A DNA stretch of 64,000 nucleotides from Flagellimonas sp. MMG031 (GCF_040112705.1 NZ_CP157804.1:746501-810500); one strand, 5' to 3'; shown: positions 24,969 through 34,098, counted from the first letter of the stretch. Made by a program: numbers and translations. Notes: generated by a model from the letters alone, not told the origin.

Positions 24969-26028
24969 TAAAACCGTTTTTATGTTCAACCGATAATCGG
25001 GTGGTTCTGGCAATGCTCTCCGGATAGTTGTCCTGTAAATACACAATAAGTTTTTCGCGGAGATGGACCCGTAAATCCCAAGCTGTGGGAGAATCCTTGG
25101 CACTTACCAAACATCGGATCTCTACATAATTGGGTTTGGTATCGGTTACTTGTATTACGTTCACATTGCCGTCCCACAGGTCGGTATCCTTCAAAATTCG
25201 TGTCTGTTCCTCGCGCAGTTGATCAAAAGGGACATTGTAATCTACATAAAGGAATACGGTCCCCATCAGCTCTGAAGAGGTTTTCGTCCAATTCTGAAAG
25301 GGTTGGTTGATAAAATAGGGCGTCGGTACGATCAAGCGCCTTTTGTCCCAAATGCTCACTACCACATAGGTCAGGGTAATCTCCTCAATGCGGCCCCATT
25401 CACCCTCCACAATGACCACATCATCCAGTTTTATGGGCTGTGCAATGGCAATTTGGATACCTGCCAGAATGGTCCCGATGAACTGCTGGGCCGAAAACCC
25501 AATAATGATTCCCGCTACACCTGCCGAGGCAAAAATGCTAATACCCACTTCGCGGATTTCCTCAAAGCTCATCAGCATAAATCCTGTGGCCAAGAGGATA
25601 ACAATAAAAATAAAGATCCGTTCCAAAATGGTAAACTGGGTGTAGACCTTTCTGGCCTTTAAATTATCAGCTTCTCCTATGTCATAATTTTGGATGACCG
25701 CTTTTTTAATGATTTTAAGCAGGGCAATCATTACCCATGCCATGGCAAAAATGAAAAGAATGGTACTGATTTTTCTAAACCAGAAACCAGCTTCCGATAG
25801 GTTTAGAATGTCCCGCAGTGCTTTCATGCGAAGCAAGACGGAGAGAAAAATGAGAATCAATGGAAATGCCAGCCGTTTAAAAGCGGTTTTGGGCAATAAA
25901 TAGTTAGGGTTTTTTCCCAGTCGTTTCAGGACTACGGAAGTGACCCAATAAAGTATCACGAGCACAACTAGGGTCACACCTAAATAAATCAGGGATTCTT
26001 TGGAAACATTGTCGTAGAAAGACTCCAT
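24958..26028 (-). CDS. MscS family mechanosensitive ion channel
   Basis: A 356-residue small-conductance mechanosensitive channel protein. Four membrane segments lie at about 10-32, 48-65, 83-105 and 130-150, then the pore-lining helix region (ISIFASAGVAGIIIGFSAQQFIGTILAGIQIAIAQPIKLDDVVIVEG, about 160-206) with the glycine/alanine pattern of TM3, then the cytoplasmic beta domain. It opens under membrane tension to release solutes during osmotic downshock. It is transcribed with the DUF1460 gene (11-nt overlap). Confidence 0.92.
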   Translation of the reverse strand: MESFYDNVSKESLIYLGVTLVVLVILYWVTSVVLKRLGKNPNYLLPKTAFKRLAFPLILIFLSVLLRMKALRDILNLSEAGFWFRKISTILFIFAMAWVMIALLKIIKKAVIQNYDIGEADNLKARKVYTQFTILERIFIFIVILLATGFMLMSFEEIREVGISIFASAGVAGIIIGFSAQQFIGTILAGIQIAIAQPIKLDDVVIVEGEWGRIEEITLTYVVVSIWDKRRLIVPTPYFINQPFQNWTKTSSELMGTVFLYVDYNVPFDQLREEQTRILKDTDLWDGNVNVIQVTDTKPNYVEIRCLVSAKDSPTAWDLRVHLREKLIVYLQDNYPESIARTTRLSVEHKNGFNEK

Positions 26029-26174
26029 ATTTCCAAAAATAAGATAGAATGGTCAAGAAAGGAAGAATGGTTAAACAAAATCGAGAAACATTATTTGATC
26101 ATAAGAAAGAATTTGGATGTGAAAAAGGTCAAGTCCACTACGTGTTGTATTTTAGCGACCTAAACTAAAAAGCC

Positions 26175-27221
26175 GTGAAAAAAGGAGTTTTATTGGTCAA
26201 TTTGGGATCTCCGGATAGCCCAACCGCAAAGGATGTAAAGCCGTATTTGGATGAATTTTTGATGGATGAGCGTGTTATCGACGTAAATCCTGTGTTGAGG
26301 AACATCATTGTGAGAGGCATCATTTTGAATTTCCGTCCCAAAAAATCTGCTGAGGCCTATTCCAAAATTTGGTGGGAAGAAGGTTCTCCCCTCATTATTC
26401 TGTCCAAACGTTTCACGGAAAAAGTACAAAAGCATACCGACCTTCCCATTGCTTTAGGGATGCGCTATGGCTCCATGTCCATCAAGGAAGGATTGCAGGA
26501 ATTGAAGGATAAGGGCGTTGATGAGGTTTTTTTGGTGCCATTGTATCCGCACTATGCCATGTCATCCTACGAAACCGTGGTGGTAAAGGCACTGGAGGTG
26601 CAACAAAAGGACTTTCCTGAGATGCACTTAACAACCCTTCCCGCTTTTTACAGCAACCCGGATTACATCAAAGTACTATCCAAAAGTATTGCTGAAGGCT
26701 TAAAGGATTTTGATTACGAACATATCTTGTTTTCGTATCACGGAATTCCCGAAAGGCATATCCGAAAATCTGACCCTACCAAGTTCCATTGTAAACTGGA
26801 TGGCCAATGCTGTAAGACCAATTCCGTGGCACACCATACCTGTTACCGTCACCAGTGCTACGATACTACCGAGTTGGTCATCAAAGAGCTTGGGCTTCCA
26901 AAAGATAAGGTCAGCACTTCGTTCCAATCCAGATTGGGGAGCGATCCATGGTTGCAGCCCTTTACGGATAAGGAGTTTGAACGTCTAGGTCACGAAGGCA
27001 TCAAAAAACTGGCAGTGATTACCCCTGCGTTTGTGAGTGATTGCTTGGAGACCTTAGAGGAAATCGCCATGGAAGGACAGGAGCAGTTCGAAGAAGCCGG
27101 TGGAGAACATTATAAACATGTTCCCTGTTTGAACGACCGCGACGATTGGGCCGAACTAATGGCCAACTGGATCAAGGATTGGGAGGAAAAAGGAGCATTG
27201 CCCGAAACCCATATCCGATAA
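26175..27221 (+). CDS. hemH: Ferrochelatase
   Basis: A 348-residue HemH, which inserts Fe2+ into protoporphyrin IX (or coproporphyrin) to finish heme. It starts with GTG (VKKGVLLVNLGSPDSPT). Seen: the catalytic His189 in FSYHGIPERH, the LVPLYPHYAMSSYETV segment (about 120-135) and the C-terminal VITPAFVSDCLETLEEI motif with Glu residues of the metal channel. Residues 206-228 carry five cysteines (206, 212, 213, 223, 228) and several His; such cysteine groups in some bacterial ferrochelatases hold a [2Fe-2S] cluster, so one is possible here. It is 4 kb from hemA on the other strand. Confidence 0.96.
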   Translation: MKKGVLLVNLGSPDSPTAKDVKPYLDEFLMDERVIDVNPVLRNIIVRGIILNFRPKKSAEAYSKIWWEEGSPLIILSKRFTEKVQKHTDLPIALGMRYGSMSIKEGLQELKDKGVDEVFLVPLYPHYAMSSYETVVVKALEVQQKDFPEMHLTTLPAFYSNPDYIKVLSKSIAEGLKDFDYEHILFSYHGIPERHIRKSDPTKFHCKLDGQCCKTNSVAHHTCYRHQCYDTTELVIKELGLPKDKVSTSFQSRLGSDPWLQPFTDKEFERLGHEGIKKLAVITPAFVSDCLETLEEIAMEGQEQFEEAGGEHYKHVPCLNDRDDWAELMANWIKDWEEKGALPETHIR

Positions 27222-27249
27222 ATTCCGTAAGAAGAATAAAAGAATTGCT

Positions 27250-28041
27250 ATGAAAATTGAAATCTTGGAGCAAGAACTCCAACCTCTTCGGGAACAACTC
27301 AAGAACCATCCGCTATACGCCCAATTGGAAACCATTGAGGACATCAAGACCTTTATGGAGAGCCATGTGTATGCCGTTTGGGATTTTATGTCACTTTTAA
27401 AGGCGCTTCAGCAGCAGCTTACCTGCGTTGGTTTGCCTTGGCATCCGGCAACGGATACTGCTGTAGCCCGATTCATCAATGAGATTGTGTTGGAGGAGGA
27501 GAGCGACTTTAATGAAAAAGGAGAGGCCAAAAGTCATTTTGAAATGTATTTGGATGCCATGAAAGAAGTTGAAGCTGACACCCAAAAAGTGGAAGCAACA
27601 ATTTCTTCGTTTACGGATTTGGCAACGATATCTGCCCAAATTGAGAAGGCTGACCTCAATGAAGCAGAAAGAGACTTTCTTCAGTTCACTTTTAAGGTCA
27701 TCAATACCCAAGAACCGCATATCATCGCAGCTGCTTTTACTTTTGGTCGCGAAGACTTGATTCCCGATATGTTTTTGGGCATTATCGAACAATCGGGCGA
27801 ACAGGGCGCTAGCCAATACAAGAAACTGGAGTACTACCTGAAAAGGCACATCGAGTTGGATGGGGACGAGCATGGACCTTTAGCGCTGCGCATGATCAAG
27901 GCGCTTTGTGGTTCCGATGACCAAAAATGGAACGATGTTCTGGAGCACAGCAAACAGGCATTGCACTATCGAATAGCGCTTTGGAACAGTATTGCTGAAA
28001 AACTGAAGGAGAACAAAGGTAATTTGGTGAATGCGTTGTAG
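27250..28041 (+). CDS. DUF3050 family protein (heme-oxygenase-like fold)
   Basis: A 263-residue protein of the DUF3050 family. Seen: an all-helical sequence with HPLYAQLETIEDIKTFMESHVYAVWDFMSLLKALQQQLT near residues 19-57, FINEIVLEEESDFN (about 77-90) and YLKRHIELDGDEHGPLALRM (about 197-216). Spaced Glu and His residues on helices resemble the metal-binding heme-oxygenase-like (HDO) superfamily, so it may bind a di-metal centre; this is inference. It lies 28 nt after hemH and is probably co-transcribed with it, which gives a possible link to heme or iron. Confidence 0.87.
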   Translation: MKIEILEQELQPLREQLKNHPLYAQLETIEDIKTFMESHVYAVWDFMSLLKALQQQLTCVGLPWHPATDTAVARFINEIVLEEESDFNEKGEAKSHFEMYLDAMKEVEADTQKVEATISSFTDLATISAQIEKADLNEAERDFLQFTFKVINTQEPHIIAAAFTFGREDLIPDMFLGIIEQSGEQGASQYKKLEYYLKRHIELDGDEHGPLALRMIKALCGSDDQKWNDVLEHSKQALHYRIALWNSIAEKLKENKGNLVNAL

Positions 28042-28096
28042 TTTTGAAACAACTATAGCATTCACCTTATTGTAAACCCAAAGAATACCCACTGGC

Positions 28097-29473
28097 ATGG
28101 CCAAAATAACCTCCGATGAACTGGGACAGGAACCCATTGGAAAATTACTGATCAAACAAGCTGTACCCGCTTCCATCGGTATTTTGGTGATGTCCCTGAA
28201 CGTGCTGGTGGATTCCATTTTTGTCGGAAATTGGATCGGGCCCATAGCCATCGCTGCTATCAATGTAGTGCTGCCGGTATCCTTTTTTATTGCCGCCCTT
28301 GGAATGGCCATCGGTATTGGAGGTTCCAGTATCATTTCCCGTGCACTTGGTGCCAACAACCGCGAAAAAGCCCTAAAAACCTTCGGTAACCAGATTACCC
28401 TGACCTTATTGGTAACCATTACCATGGTGGCCCTTGGGCTTTACTTTGTGGATAGCCTGATTCCGGCCTTTGGAGGGAAAGGTTCTATTTTTGGACCTGC
28501 GAAGATTTACTACACCATCATTTTGTACGGAGTTCCCTTCTTGGCGCTCTGTATGATGGGAAATTCGGTCATCCGTGCCGAGGGCAAACCTCGCTTTGCC
28601 ATGATAGCCATGATCATCCCATCCGTTGGGAACCTGTTGATGGACTACATCTTTATTTATGTGTTCGATTGGGGAATGCACGGGGCCGCATGGGCGACCA
28701 CGGTGGGCTATTTGCTTTGTTTCTTTTACGTATTCTATTTTTTCCTGTCCGACAACTCCGAACTTAAGATAGATGTTTCCCATTTTGGATTGGACCGCCC
28801 CATCCTCCGTGAAATCGGTTCCTTGGGATTTGTGACATTGGCCCGCCAAGCTGTGACCAGTATTGTCTACTTATTGATGAACAATATATTGTTCAATCTG
28901 GGCGGGGAGGCCATGGTCGCGGTGTACGCGATTATCGGCAGGATGTTGATGTTTGCCCTGTTCCCGGTTTTTGGGGTTACTCAGGGGTTTTTGCCCATCG
29001 CGGGCTACAACTATGGTGCCGTCAAATACGATCGGGTGAAGGAATCCATCTACACCGCCATTAAATATGCGGCCTTGGTCGCAACCTTGGTCTTTATAGT
29101 GCTGATGGTCTTCCCGTCCGAAATCGCCTCCCTGTTTTTGAGCAATCGACCAGAATTGTCCGCAGAAGAAATCGCCACCAACAATTTTGTGCTTGCGCAT
29201 ACACCTTTGGCCATGCGCTTGGTCTTTGCCGCAACCCCTATAATTGCCATTCAGTTGATCGGGGCAGCTTATTTTCAGGCCATTGGGAAAGCTACCCCAG
29301 CCTTGTTGTTGACCTTGACCCGTCAAGGCTTCTTTTTTATCCCTTTGATTTTGGTACTGCCCAAATTTATGGGTGAAATAGGCGTATGGCTTTCGTTTTG
29401 TATTGCAGATGTGCTATCGACCATTGTAACCGGCTTCTTTCTTCAAAAGGAAATCAAGAGCGAACTCTCCTAA
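28097..29473 (+). CDS. MATE family efflux transporter
   Basis: A 458-residue multidrug and toxin extrusion transporter with about twelve membrane helices. Seen: the N-terminal IGKLLIKQAVPASIGILVMSLNVLVDSIFVGNWIG region and the second-half repeat (LFPVFGVTQGFLPIAGYNYGA, about 290-310) typical of the family. It should export cationic compounds in exchange for Na+ or H+. Substrate is unknown. It stands 55 nt after the DUF3050 gene. Confidence 0.93.
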   Translation: MAKITSDELGQEPIGKLLIKQAVPASIGILVMSLNVLVDSIFVGNWIGPIAIAAINVVLPVSFFIAALGMAIGIGGSSIISRALGANNREKALKTFGNQITLTLLVTITMVALGLYFVDSLIPAFGGKGSIFGPAKIYYTIILYGVPFLALCMMGNSVIRAEGKPRFAMIAMIIPSVGNLLMDYIFIYVFDWGMHGAAWATTVGYLLCFFYVFYFFLSDNSELKIDVSHFGLDRPILREIGSLGFVTLARQAVTSIVYLLMNNILFNLGGEAMVAVYAIIGRMLMFALFPVFGVTQGFLPIAGYNYGAVKYDRVKESIYTAIKYAALVATLVFIVLMVFPSEIASLFLSNRPELSAEEIATNNFVLAHTPLAMRLVFAATPIIAIQLIGAAYFQAIGKATPALLLTLTRQGFFFIPLILVLPKFMGEIGVWLSFCIADVLSTIVTGFFLQKEIKSELS

Positions 29474-29526
29474 ACCTCTTTATTTTGATTTAGAATGTTT
29501 AATTTGGGTGGCCTAACTAAACATCC

Positions 29527-30624
29527 ATGAAAAATAGTATTCTAGCGGGCTTAGTTGCTGTTTTAGCAATCGCTTGTGCAGAAAAACCTCAAGAAAAACC
29601 CATGTACACCCTATTTGTTGGCACCTATACCGATGGCGATAGTGAAGGCATTTATACGTATTCCTTTGATGCGAATACAGGGGAGCTTTCCAACCAAAAA
29701 CTGGCGGCGAAGTTGACCAATCCCTCCTATTTGGCCATTTCGGAGGATAAAAAGAACCTTTACGCCGTTCAGGAAACTGCCGATTTTGATAGTTTGGGCG
29801 GAGGCGTTACCGCGTTTCGTTTGGAAAAGGGAGCACTAGAGCTTCAAAATAGCAGAGGAACCCAAGGGGCACACCCCTGTCATGTGTCACTTTCGGGTAA
29901 TGGCCAATTGGCCGTAGCCAACTATACGGGAGGCAATGTTTCCATTTTCGCCCTCAATGAAGATGGCTCGCTGGCCGAGAATCCGCAAGTAATCGACCAC
30001 AAGCCATTGGATTCCGTTAAGACATCGCATGCACATATGGCTCAATTCACTCCAGAAGGGCTAATGGTGACCGATTTAGGGCTGGATGCTGTTAAGCGCT
30101 ATCAGAAAGAAGAGGAAAAGTTTACTCCAGCTGAACAATTCTCCCTGACCTTTAAAGATGGGGCAGGACCCCGCCATTTTACCTTTGGTAAAGGTGGACA
30201 ATTGCTATATGTCATCAACGAGTTGAACAGTACCATTTCCATTTTTGAAAAGGATACTCAGGGTGATTATCAAGAAGTTCAAGTAGTGCCAACCTTGGCT
30301 GCGGATTTTGATGGGGAAAGCTTTTGTGCCGACATTCATCTCTCACCTGATGGCAAGTTTCTGTATGGATCCAATCGAGGAGAAAATACCATAGTGATTT
30401 TTAAAGTGGATCAAGATTCAGGACGATTGGATTTGGTTGGTAGGGAGTCGGTCCGCGGTGATTGGCCTCGAAACTTTTCCATGGACCCCACGGGCGAGTT
30501 TTTATTGGTAGCGAATAAAAAGACCAGCAATATTGTGGTGTTCAAAAGGGACTTGGAAAAGGGTACGTTAACTTTTTTGAACGAAACCAGTCATCCCAAT
30601 CCTGTTTGTTTGGTGTTTGAGTAA
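29527..30624 (+). CDS. Lactonase family (6-phosphogluconolactonase-like beta-propeller) lipoprotein
   Basis: A 365-residue protein with a lipoprotein signal (lipobox LAIAC, Cys17) and a seven-bladed beta-propeller of the Pgl/lactonase family. Seen: FVGTYTDGDSEGIYTY (about 30-45), HPCHVSLSGNGQLAVANYTGGNVSIF (about 117-142), GAGPRHFTFGKGGQLLYVINELNSTI (about 213-238) and WPRNFSMDPTGEFLLVANK (about 315-333). Cytoplasmic relatives hydrolyse 6-phosphogluconolactone; an exported copy probably acts on another sugar lactone, so the exact substrate is open. Confidence 0.9.
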   Translation: MKNSILAGLVAVLAIACAEKPQEKPMYTLFVGTYTDGDSEGIYTYSFDANTGELSNQKLAAKLTNPSYLAISEDKKNLYAVQETADFDSLGGGVTAFRLEKGALELQNSRGTQGAHPCHVSLSGNGQLAVANYTGGNVSIFALNEDGSLAENPQVIDHKPLDSVKTSHAHMAQFTPEGLMVTDLGLDAVKRYQKEEEKFTPAEQFSLTFKDGAGPRHFTFGKGGQLLYVINELNSTISIFEKDTQGDYQEVQVVPTLAADFDGESFCADIHLSPDGKFLYGSNRGENTIVIFKVDQDSGRLDLVGRESVRGDWPRNFSMDPTGEFLLVANKKTSNIVVFKRDLEKGTLTFLNETSHPNPVCLVFE

Positions 30625-30629
30625 AGCTG

Positions 30630-30723
30630 GTCACATCGAGTGGAAAAGCGAAGCGTTTTTGAATCGAGATACTGTTGTTTTAAGTTCTCGATATAATTTC
30701 CTTGGGAAATCACTCGAACTGAC
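30630..30723. repeat. Inverted pair of the GTTCGAGT repeat between convergent genes
   Basis: A degenerate copy at about 30634-30673 (CATCGAGTGG...GAATCGAGATAC) faces a second copy at 30684-30723 (TTCTCGATAT...CACTCGAACTGAC) containing the hairpin ATTTCC/GGAAAT. The arrangement matches the pair at 8-121. Being placed between two converging genes, it may help end transcription both ways; that is inference. Confidence 0.65.
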
Positions 30724-30729
30724 TCCTTA

Positions 30730-31824
30730 TTATTTTTTAGAAAGCAACACAATCACACCAATTACGGCTATCACTACAAGAACAGTAAAGAATATTTTCC
30801 AAAAACTATAAGGTCGTGTGCCGGATATCTGTCCATTCTCCCCATTGATGAAAAAATTGTACTCCTTACCACTATACCGATAGGCACTCACATAAACGGG
30901 CAACAAAATATGCTTAAACGTTTCCTCGGACAGTTTCATGTCCATGGAAAGCACGCGTTGGGTGTCCCCGCCAATATCACGCCTACACCAGGTTTCGGCA
31001 ATACCTCTGGCCACTTCTTTGGATTGCAGGTGACCGTCATTGAGCGGGATGGTATATTTTTCGGTTACAAATCCTGATAAAAATCCACTGTTGAACGGTT
31101 GGAGCTTTTTCAAATCCCAAAAGGCGATTTTACTTGGGATTCTTCCCGCCTTTTGATGTGATGCTTTGATGAGCGTATCGTCCACAAAACCGGAAACCTG
31201 ACCGGCTGCTGGATACCATCTTGTTTTCCGAACCCTTTTGGTTACCATTTTGCCATTGGAGTCGCGAACCCTTTTGGTCTCATAATAATACTCTCCGCGT
31301 TGGCCGGTGTAGGAAGCGTAAAGCTGCGCATCAAAGGTCCAGTAGGGCAAATACAAACCTTTGGTGAATTGAGGGTCCAGTGCCGCCTTTTTTAGATTGT
31401 TGGGAGCGAACCACAATCCTTGTACCCATTTCTTAAAAATGGCAAAAGATTGCTTTTTGTCGATTTGGAAGGGAAGTACGGCGCCTGGTAAAATCCATTT
31501 TTCGGTATAGGCGTCTGCAACTACCAAGGGTTGACCGCAATATACACAATGAAGGGACTTGTAATTTTCTTCCACATGCTGATCGGCACCACAATTTTTG
31601 CAATGCAGCATGGAAATCTCCTCACTGTGCCTTTGGGCGCCCATTTCCTTAAGGAAAGGGTACAGTTCCAATTCCTCGAACCCGTTGTCATCCAAGGCAA
31701 TGGTCTCCATGTGTCCGCAATATTCGCAGCTTATCTGGGTAGTGCCAGGCTTGTATTTAAGCTCTGCACCACAATTGACACAGGCTTTTTTGAGTTCGGT
31801 CTTTTGGATTTTTTGCTCTTCCAT
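30730..31824 (-). CDS. Double zinc-ribbon membrane protein (YdjG-like)
   Basis: A 364-residue protein. Two zinc ribbons of the TFIIB type are visible: Cys15/18 with Cys33/36, and Cys75/78 with Cys93/96. A large middle part follows (WFAPNNLKKAALDPQFTKGLYLPYWTFDAQLYASYTGQRGEYYYET), and one C-terminal membrane helix (about 340-361, ending LLSKK). The order zinc ribbons, beta-rich domain, membrane anchor resembles YdjG of the Bacillus ydjFGHI operon, and the next gene upstream encodes a YdjI-like SPFH protein, so the pair is probably a membrane stress module (inference from architecture). The frame is open up to 31956 only through a repeat; the ATG at 31824 is preferred. Confidence 0.82.
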   Translation of the reverse strand: MEEQKIQKTELKKACVNCGAELKYKPGTTQISCEYCGHMETIALDDNGFEELELYPFLKEMGAQRHSEEISMLHCKNCGADQHVEENYKSLHCVYCGQPLVVADAYTEKWILPGAVLPFQIDKKQSFAIFKKWVQGLWFAPNNLKKAALDPQFTKGLYLPYWTFDAQLYASYTGQRGEYYYETKRVRDSNGKMVTKRVRKTRWYPAAGQVSGFVDDTLIKASHQKAGRIPSKIAFWDLKKLQPFNSGFLSGFVTEKYTIPLNDGHLQSKEVARGIAETWCRRDIGGDTQRVLSMDMKLSEETFKHILLPVYVSAYRYSGKEYNFFINGENGQISGTRPYSFWKIFFTVLVVIAVIGVIVLLSKK

Positions 31825-31825
31825 A

Positions 31826-31893
31826 GATTCATTCCCGCGAAGGCGGAAATCTTGATTGTTTTTTTGGATTCCTGTTTTCACAGGAATGACAAG
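31826..31893. repeat. REP-like palindromes upstream of the zinc-ribbon gene
   Basis: CATTCCCGCGAAGGCGGAAATC (about 31830-31851) and GATTCCTGTTTTCACAGGAATGAC (about 31868-31891), the same class as at 1262 and 19378. They give a false upstream extension of the zinc-ribbon reading frame. Confidence 0.65.
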
Positions 31894-31910
31894 GTAATTG
31901 GTACTTTTGT

Positions 31911-31997
31911 TGTCATTTCGAAGGAGTTCACGACTGAGAAATCTCAATTGCAACACTGAGATTTCTCAATCGTTGCTTTGCAACTCATTTCGAAATG
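31911..31997. repeat. Long hairpin of GTCATTTCGAA/GAGAAATCTCA type
   Basis: Contains perfect 12-bp inverted arms (TGAGAAATCTCA 31935-31946 and TGAGATTTCTCA 31957-31968) with a 10-nt loop, nested inside longer imperfect arms (CATTTCGAA...TTCGAAATG). It lies between the SPFH gene and the zinc-ribbon gene, so the two are not a tight operon unless transcription passes through it. Confidence 0.7.
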
Positions 31998-32009
31998 CCA
32001 ATAAAAAGA

Positions 32010-33149
32010 TTACTCCGTTGGTAATGGTGGCGGCGTCTTGCCTCCCAAGAACGATTTCAATTCCTCAATCTCTTTCAAAGCGGTCCATGCGGACATTCCC
32101 TGTTTCCACACCAAACTATCGCGGTTGATGGTGCGAGAGGCAAACAAAGACTGCATCTGCTCAAAGGTAACGGGCCCATGCTGCACCCCATTGGAGGCAT
32201 AGTAGTACATGGTGGGTGTTGGCATTGGAGGAGGAACAGCACCTCCCATGGGTTGTGCAACCTGTTGTGGAGCGGCTTGTGCGTTTCCGCCCATCATGCC
32301 TCCCATTTGTTGGGCCAGCACAAATCCCATACCCATGCCCATTCCGGCACCTGCAGTTCCACCTTCGTTTTGTGCAGCAGCTTCGATGGCCTTTGCCGTC
32401 TTGAATTTGGTCAGTTTGTCCAAGTCCAATTTATCGATACGGCTGTACTCGAAGATTTCCTTTTTGAGGTCTTCGGGCATGGAAACGTTCTCGATATAGA
32501 ATTTTTCCAAGGAAATACCTACACTTTCGAACTCAGGCGACATCACCTCGCGACAAGTGTCCGAAAGCTCGGTGGTGTTTGCTGCATAAAGCTCGATGGG
32601 AAGATTGGCTTGGCCAACGGTATTGGTAAAACGGGTGGCTATCAAACTTTTGAGGTGCTCATTGATTTCAAAATTGGTAAAGTTGCTGTCTGTACCAACG
32701 ATATCCTTGATAAATTTTCCAGCATCGGAAATTTTGAAGGCATAGGTGCCAAAGGCGCGTATTTCTACCAGACCAAAGCGATCATCGCTCAAGGTGATTG
32801 GGCTCTTTGTTCCCCACTTTTCATCGGTAAAAAGGTGGGTGTTCACAAAGTACACTTCGGCCTTGAAGGGAGAGTTAAATCCATACTTCCACCCTTTTAG
32901 GGTCGCTAAAATGGGCAGGTTCTGTGTGGTGAGGTCGTAGGTGCCGGGCCCGAACACATCGGCCAATTGACCTTCGTTAATGAAAACGGCTGTCTGTCCT
33001 TCACGAACAATGAGCTTCGCACCGTTTTTTATTTCGTTTTGATATCGCTCGAAGCGATGCGCAATGGTGTCGTCGGTGTAATCCAACCACTCGACAATAT
33101 CAATAAACTCGTTACTGAGCTTCTCCTTGATTTTTCCAAAAATATCCAT
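32010..33149 (-). CDS. SPFH domain protein with C-terminal GYF_2 domain (YdjI-like)
   Basis: A 379-residue protein. Residues about 1-260 are an SPFH/virion-core-like domain (start IFGKIKEKLSNEFIDIVEWLDYTDDTIAHRFERY; IKNGAKLIVREGQTAVFINEGQLADVFGPGTYDL). A Gly/Met/Pro/Gln-rich linker (about 263-310, GMGMGMGFVLAQQMGGMMGG) follows, then a GYF_2 domain (YYYASNGVQHGPVTFEQMQSL...WKQGMSAWTAL, about 314-365). No signal peptide; it should sit at the cytoplasmic face of the membrane. B. subtilis YdjI and relatives work with zinc-ribbon YdjG-like proteins in the PspA-related envelope response, and this gene is directly upstream of such a partner. The GYF_2 addition suggests binding of proline-rich partners. 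Confidence 0.88.
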   Translation of the reverse strand: MDIFGKIKEKLSNEFIDIVEWLDYTDDTIAHRFERYQNEIKNGAKLIVREGQTAVFINEGQLADVFGPGTYDLTTQNLPILATLKGWKYGFNSPFKAEVYFVNTHLFTDEKWGTKSPITLSDDRFGLVEIRAFGTYAFKISDAGKFIKDIVGTDSNFTNFEINEHLKSLIATRFTNTVGQANLPIELYAANTTELSDTCREVMSPEFESVGISLEKFYIENVSMPEDLKKEIFEYSRIDKLDLDKLTKFKTAKAIEAAAQNEGGTAGAGMGMGMGFVLAQQMGGMMGGNAQAAPQQVAQPMGGAVPPPMPTPTMYYYASNGVQHGPVTFEQMQSLFASRTINRDSLVWKQGMSAWTALKEIEELKSFLGGKTPPPLPTE

Positions 33150-33255
33150 GGGTATAGTGTTTAGTTGTTATCTCTTTAAAACTATTAAAAATCGGGAAGA
33201 TTTCCTTTAAGTTAGTATGAAAACAATCCAAAATGTTACGGAATTTGTAGAAAAA

Positions 33256-34098
33256 CTAGGCTTGAGTTTTTTCGAGTGATTTTTCTTCTAGTTGAAATAA
33301 AAGATCTTCTTTTTTGGATATTTCTCTTATAGTAAAAATTGCCAGCAAAGAGAGCGGAACGTCAAATACGATACCTAGCATATCGGCTTGCGTACTGGCC
33401 ATCAGTTCTTCAAGTGTTTCTGCATTTAAACCTGATTTGAAAATATAACGTCCCAAAATACCTCCGATTATCCAAGCTGCCCACCAAAACCCTATGAGAA
33501 TGGAGCTTTTCGAAATAGGTTTTTGTGAATGTTTTTCAATAAGCCTGCAATTTTCATCATCGATTTCTTTCATAATTTGATATGGCCGAAATAGATTGAT
33601 TATTGGAACGAACCAGCTGCCTGCGGCCCAACCTTCGTCATATGTTGTATTCCCTCTACTATTTAAGTTGTAGTATGCCCTTCGAAACCATCTAATAAAT
33701 AGAATAACTGAGGTTACGTACAAAACAATAGTAATAATCCCTACGACTCCTTCCCTTAAATCATTATTGGTTAGCTCATGTTCAGATACATAAAAACCTT
33801 CTTGAACTTTTAACAAAAGGTCATATTGAAGATAGGAGGATAACAAAGAAAATAGACTGAAACCCAGTATTGCCCAAATAAGGTATTGCGCCCATAGCGC
33901 TCTATTGGTATTGGGCCTTATGGCCTCTTTTGGTTTTCTTATATAAGTGTTTGATACATCTTGTTCAAAGTCTTGACATTCTCCTTCAAAATCCGCTTCC
34001 TTGCCTGTAAGGTTACATAGAAGTCCTTTATTAAAGTCGAGATAGCGGTTTTTGCATTGTTTGCAAGAAACCAGTCGTTCAGATCTTGTCATAATCAT
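33256..34098 (-). CDS. DUF4328 membrane protein with N-terminal Cys motif
   Basis: A 280-residue membrane protein of the DUF4328 family. An N-terminal cysteine motif (CKQCKNRYLDFNKGLLCNLTGKEADFEGECQDF, about 12-44) precedes about five membrane segments, and the family signature RAYYNLNSRGNTTYDEGWAAGSWFVPIINLFRPYQIMKEI lies at about 145-184. A short acidic and lysine-rich C-terminus follows. Function is unknown. The gene is more AT-rich than its neighbours, which might mean later acquisition. Two nearby ATG codons (34098 and 34092) are equally possible starts. Confidence 0.85.
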   Translation of the reverse strand: MIMTRSERLVSCKQCKNRYLDFNKGLLCNLTGKEADFEGECQDFEQDVSNTYIRKPKEAIRPNTNRALWAQYLIWAILGFSLFSLLSSYLQYDLLLKVQEGFYVSEHELTNNDLREGVVGIITIVLYVTSVILFIRWFRRAYYNLNSRGNTTYDEGWAAGSWFVPIINLFRPYQIMKEIDDENCRLIEKHSQKPISKSSILIGFWWAAWIIGGILGRYIFKSGLNAETLEELMASTQADMLGIVFDVPLSLLAIFTIREISKKEDLLFQLEEKSLEKTQA

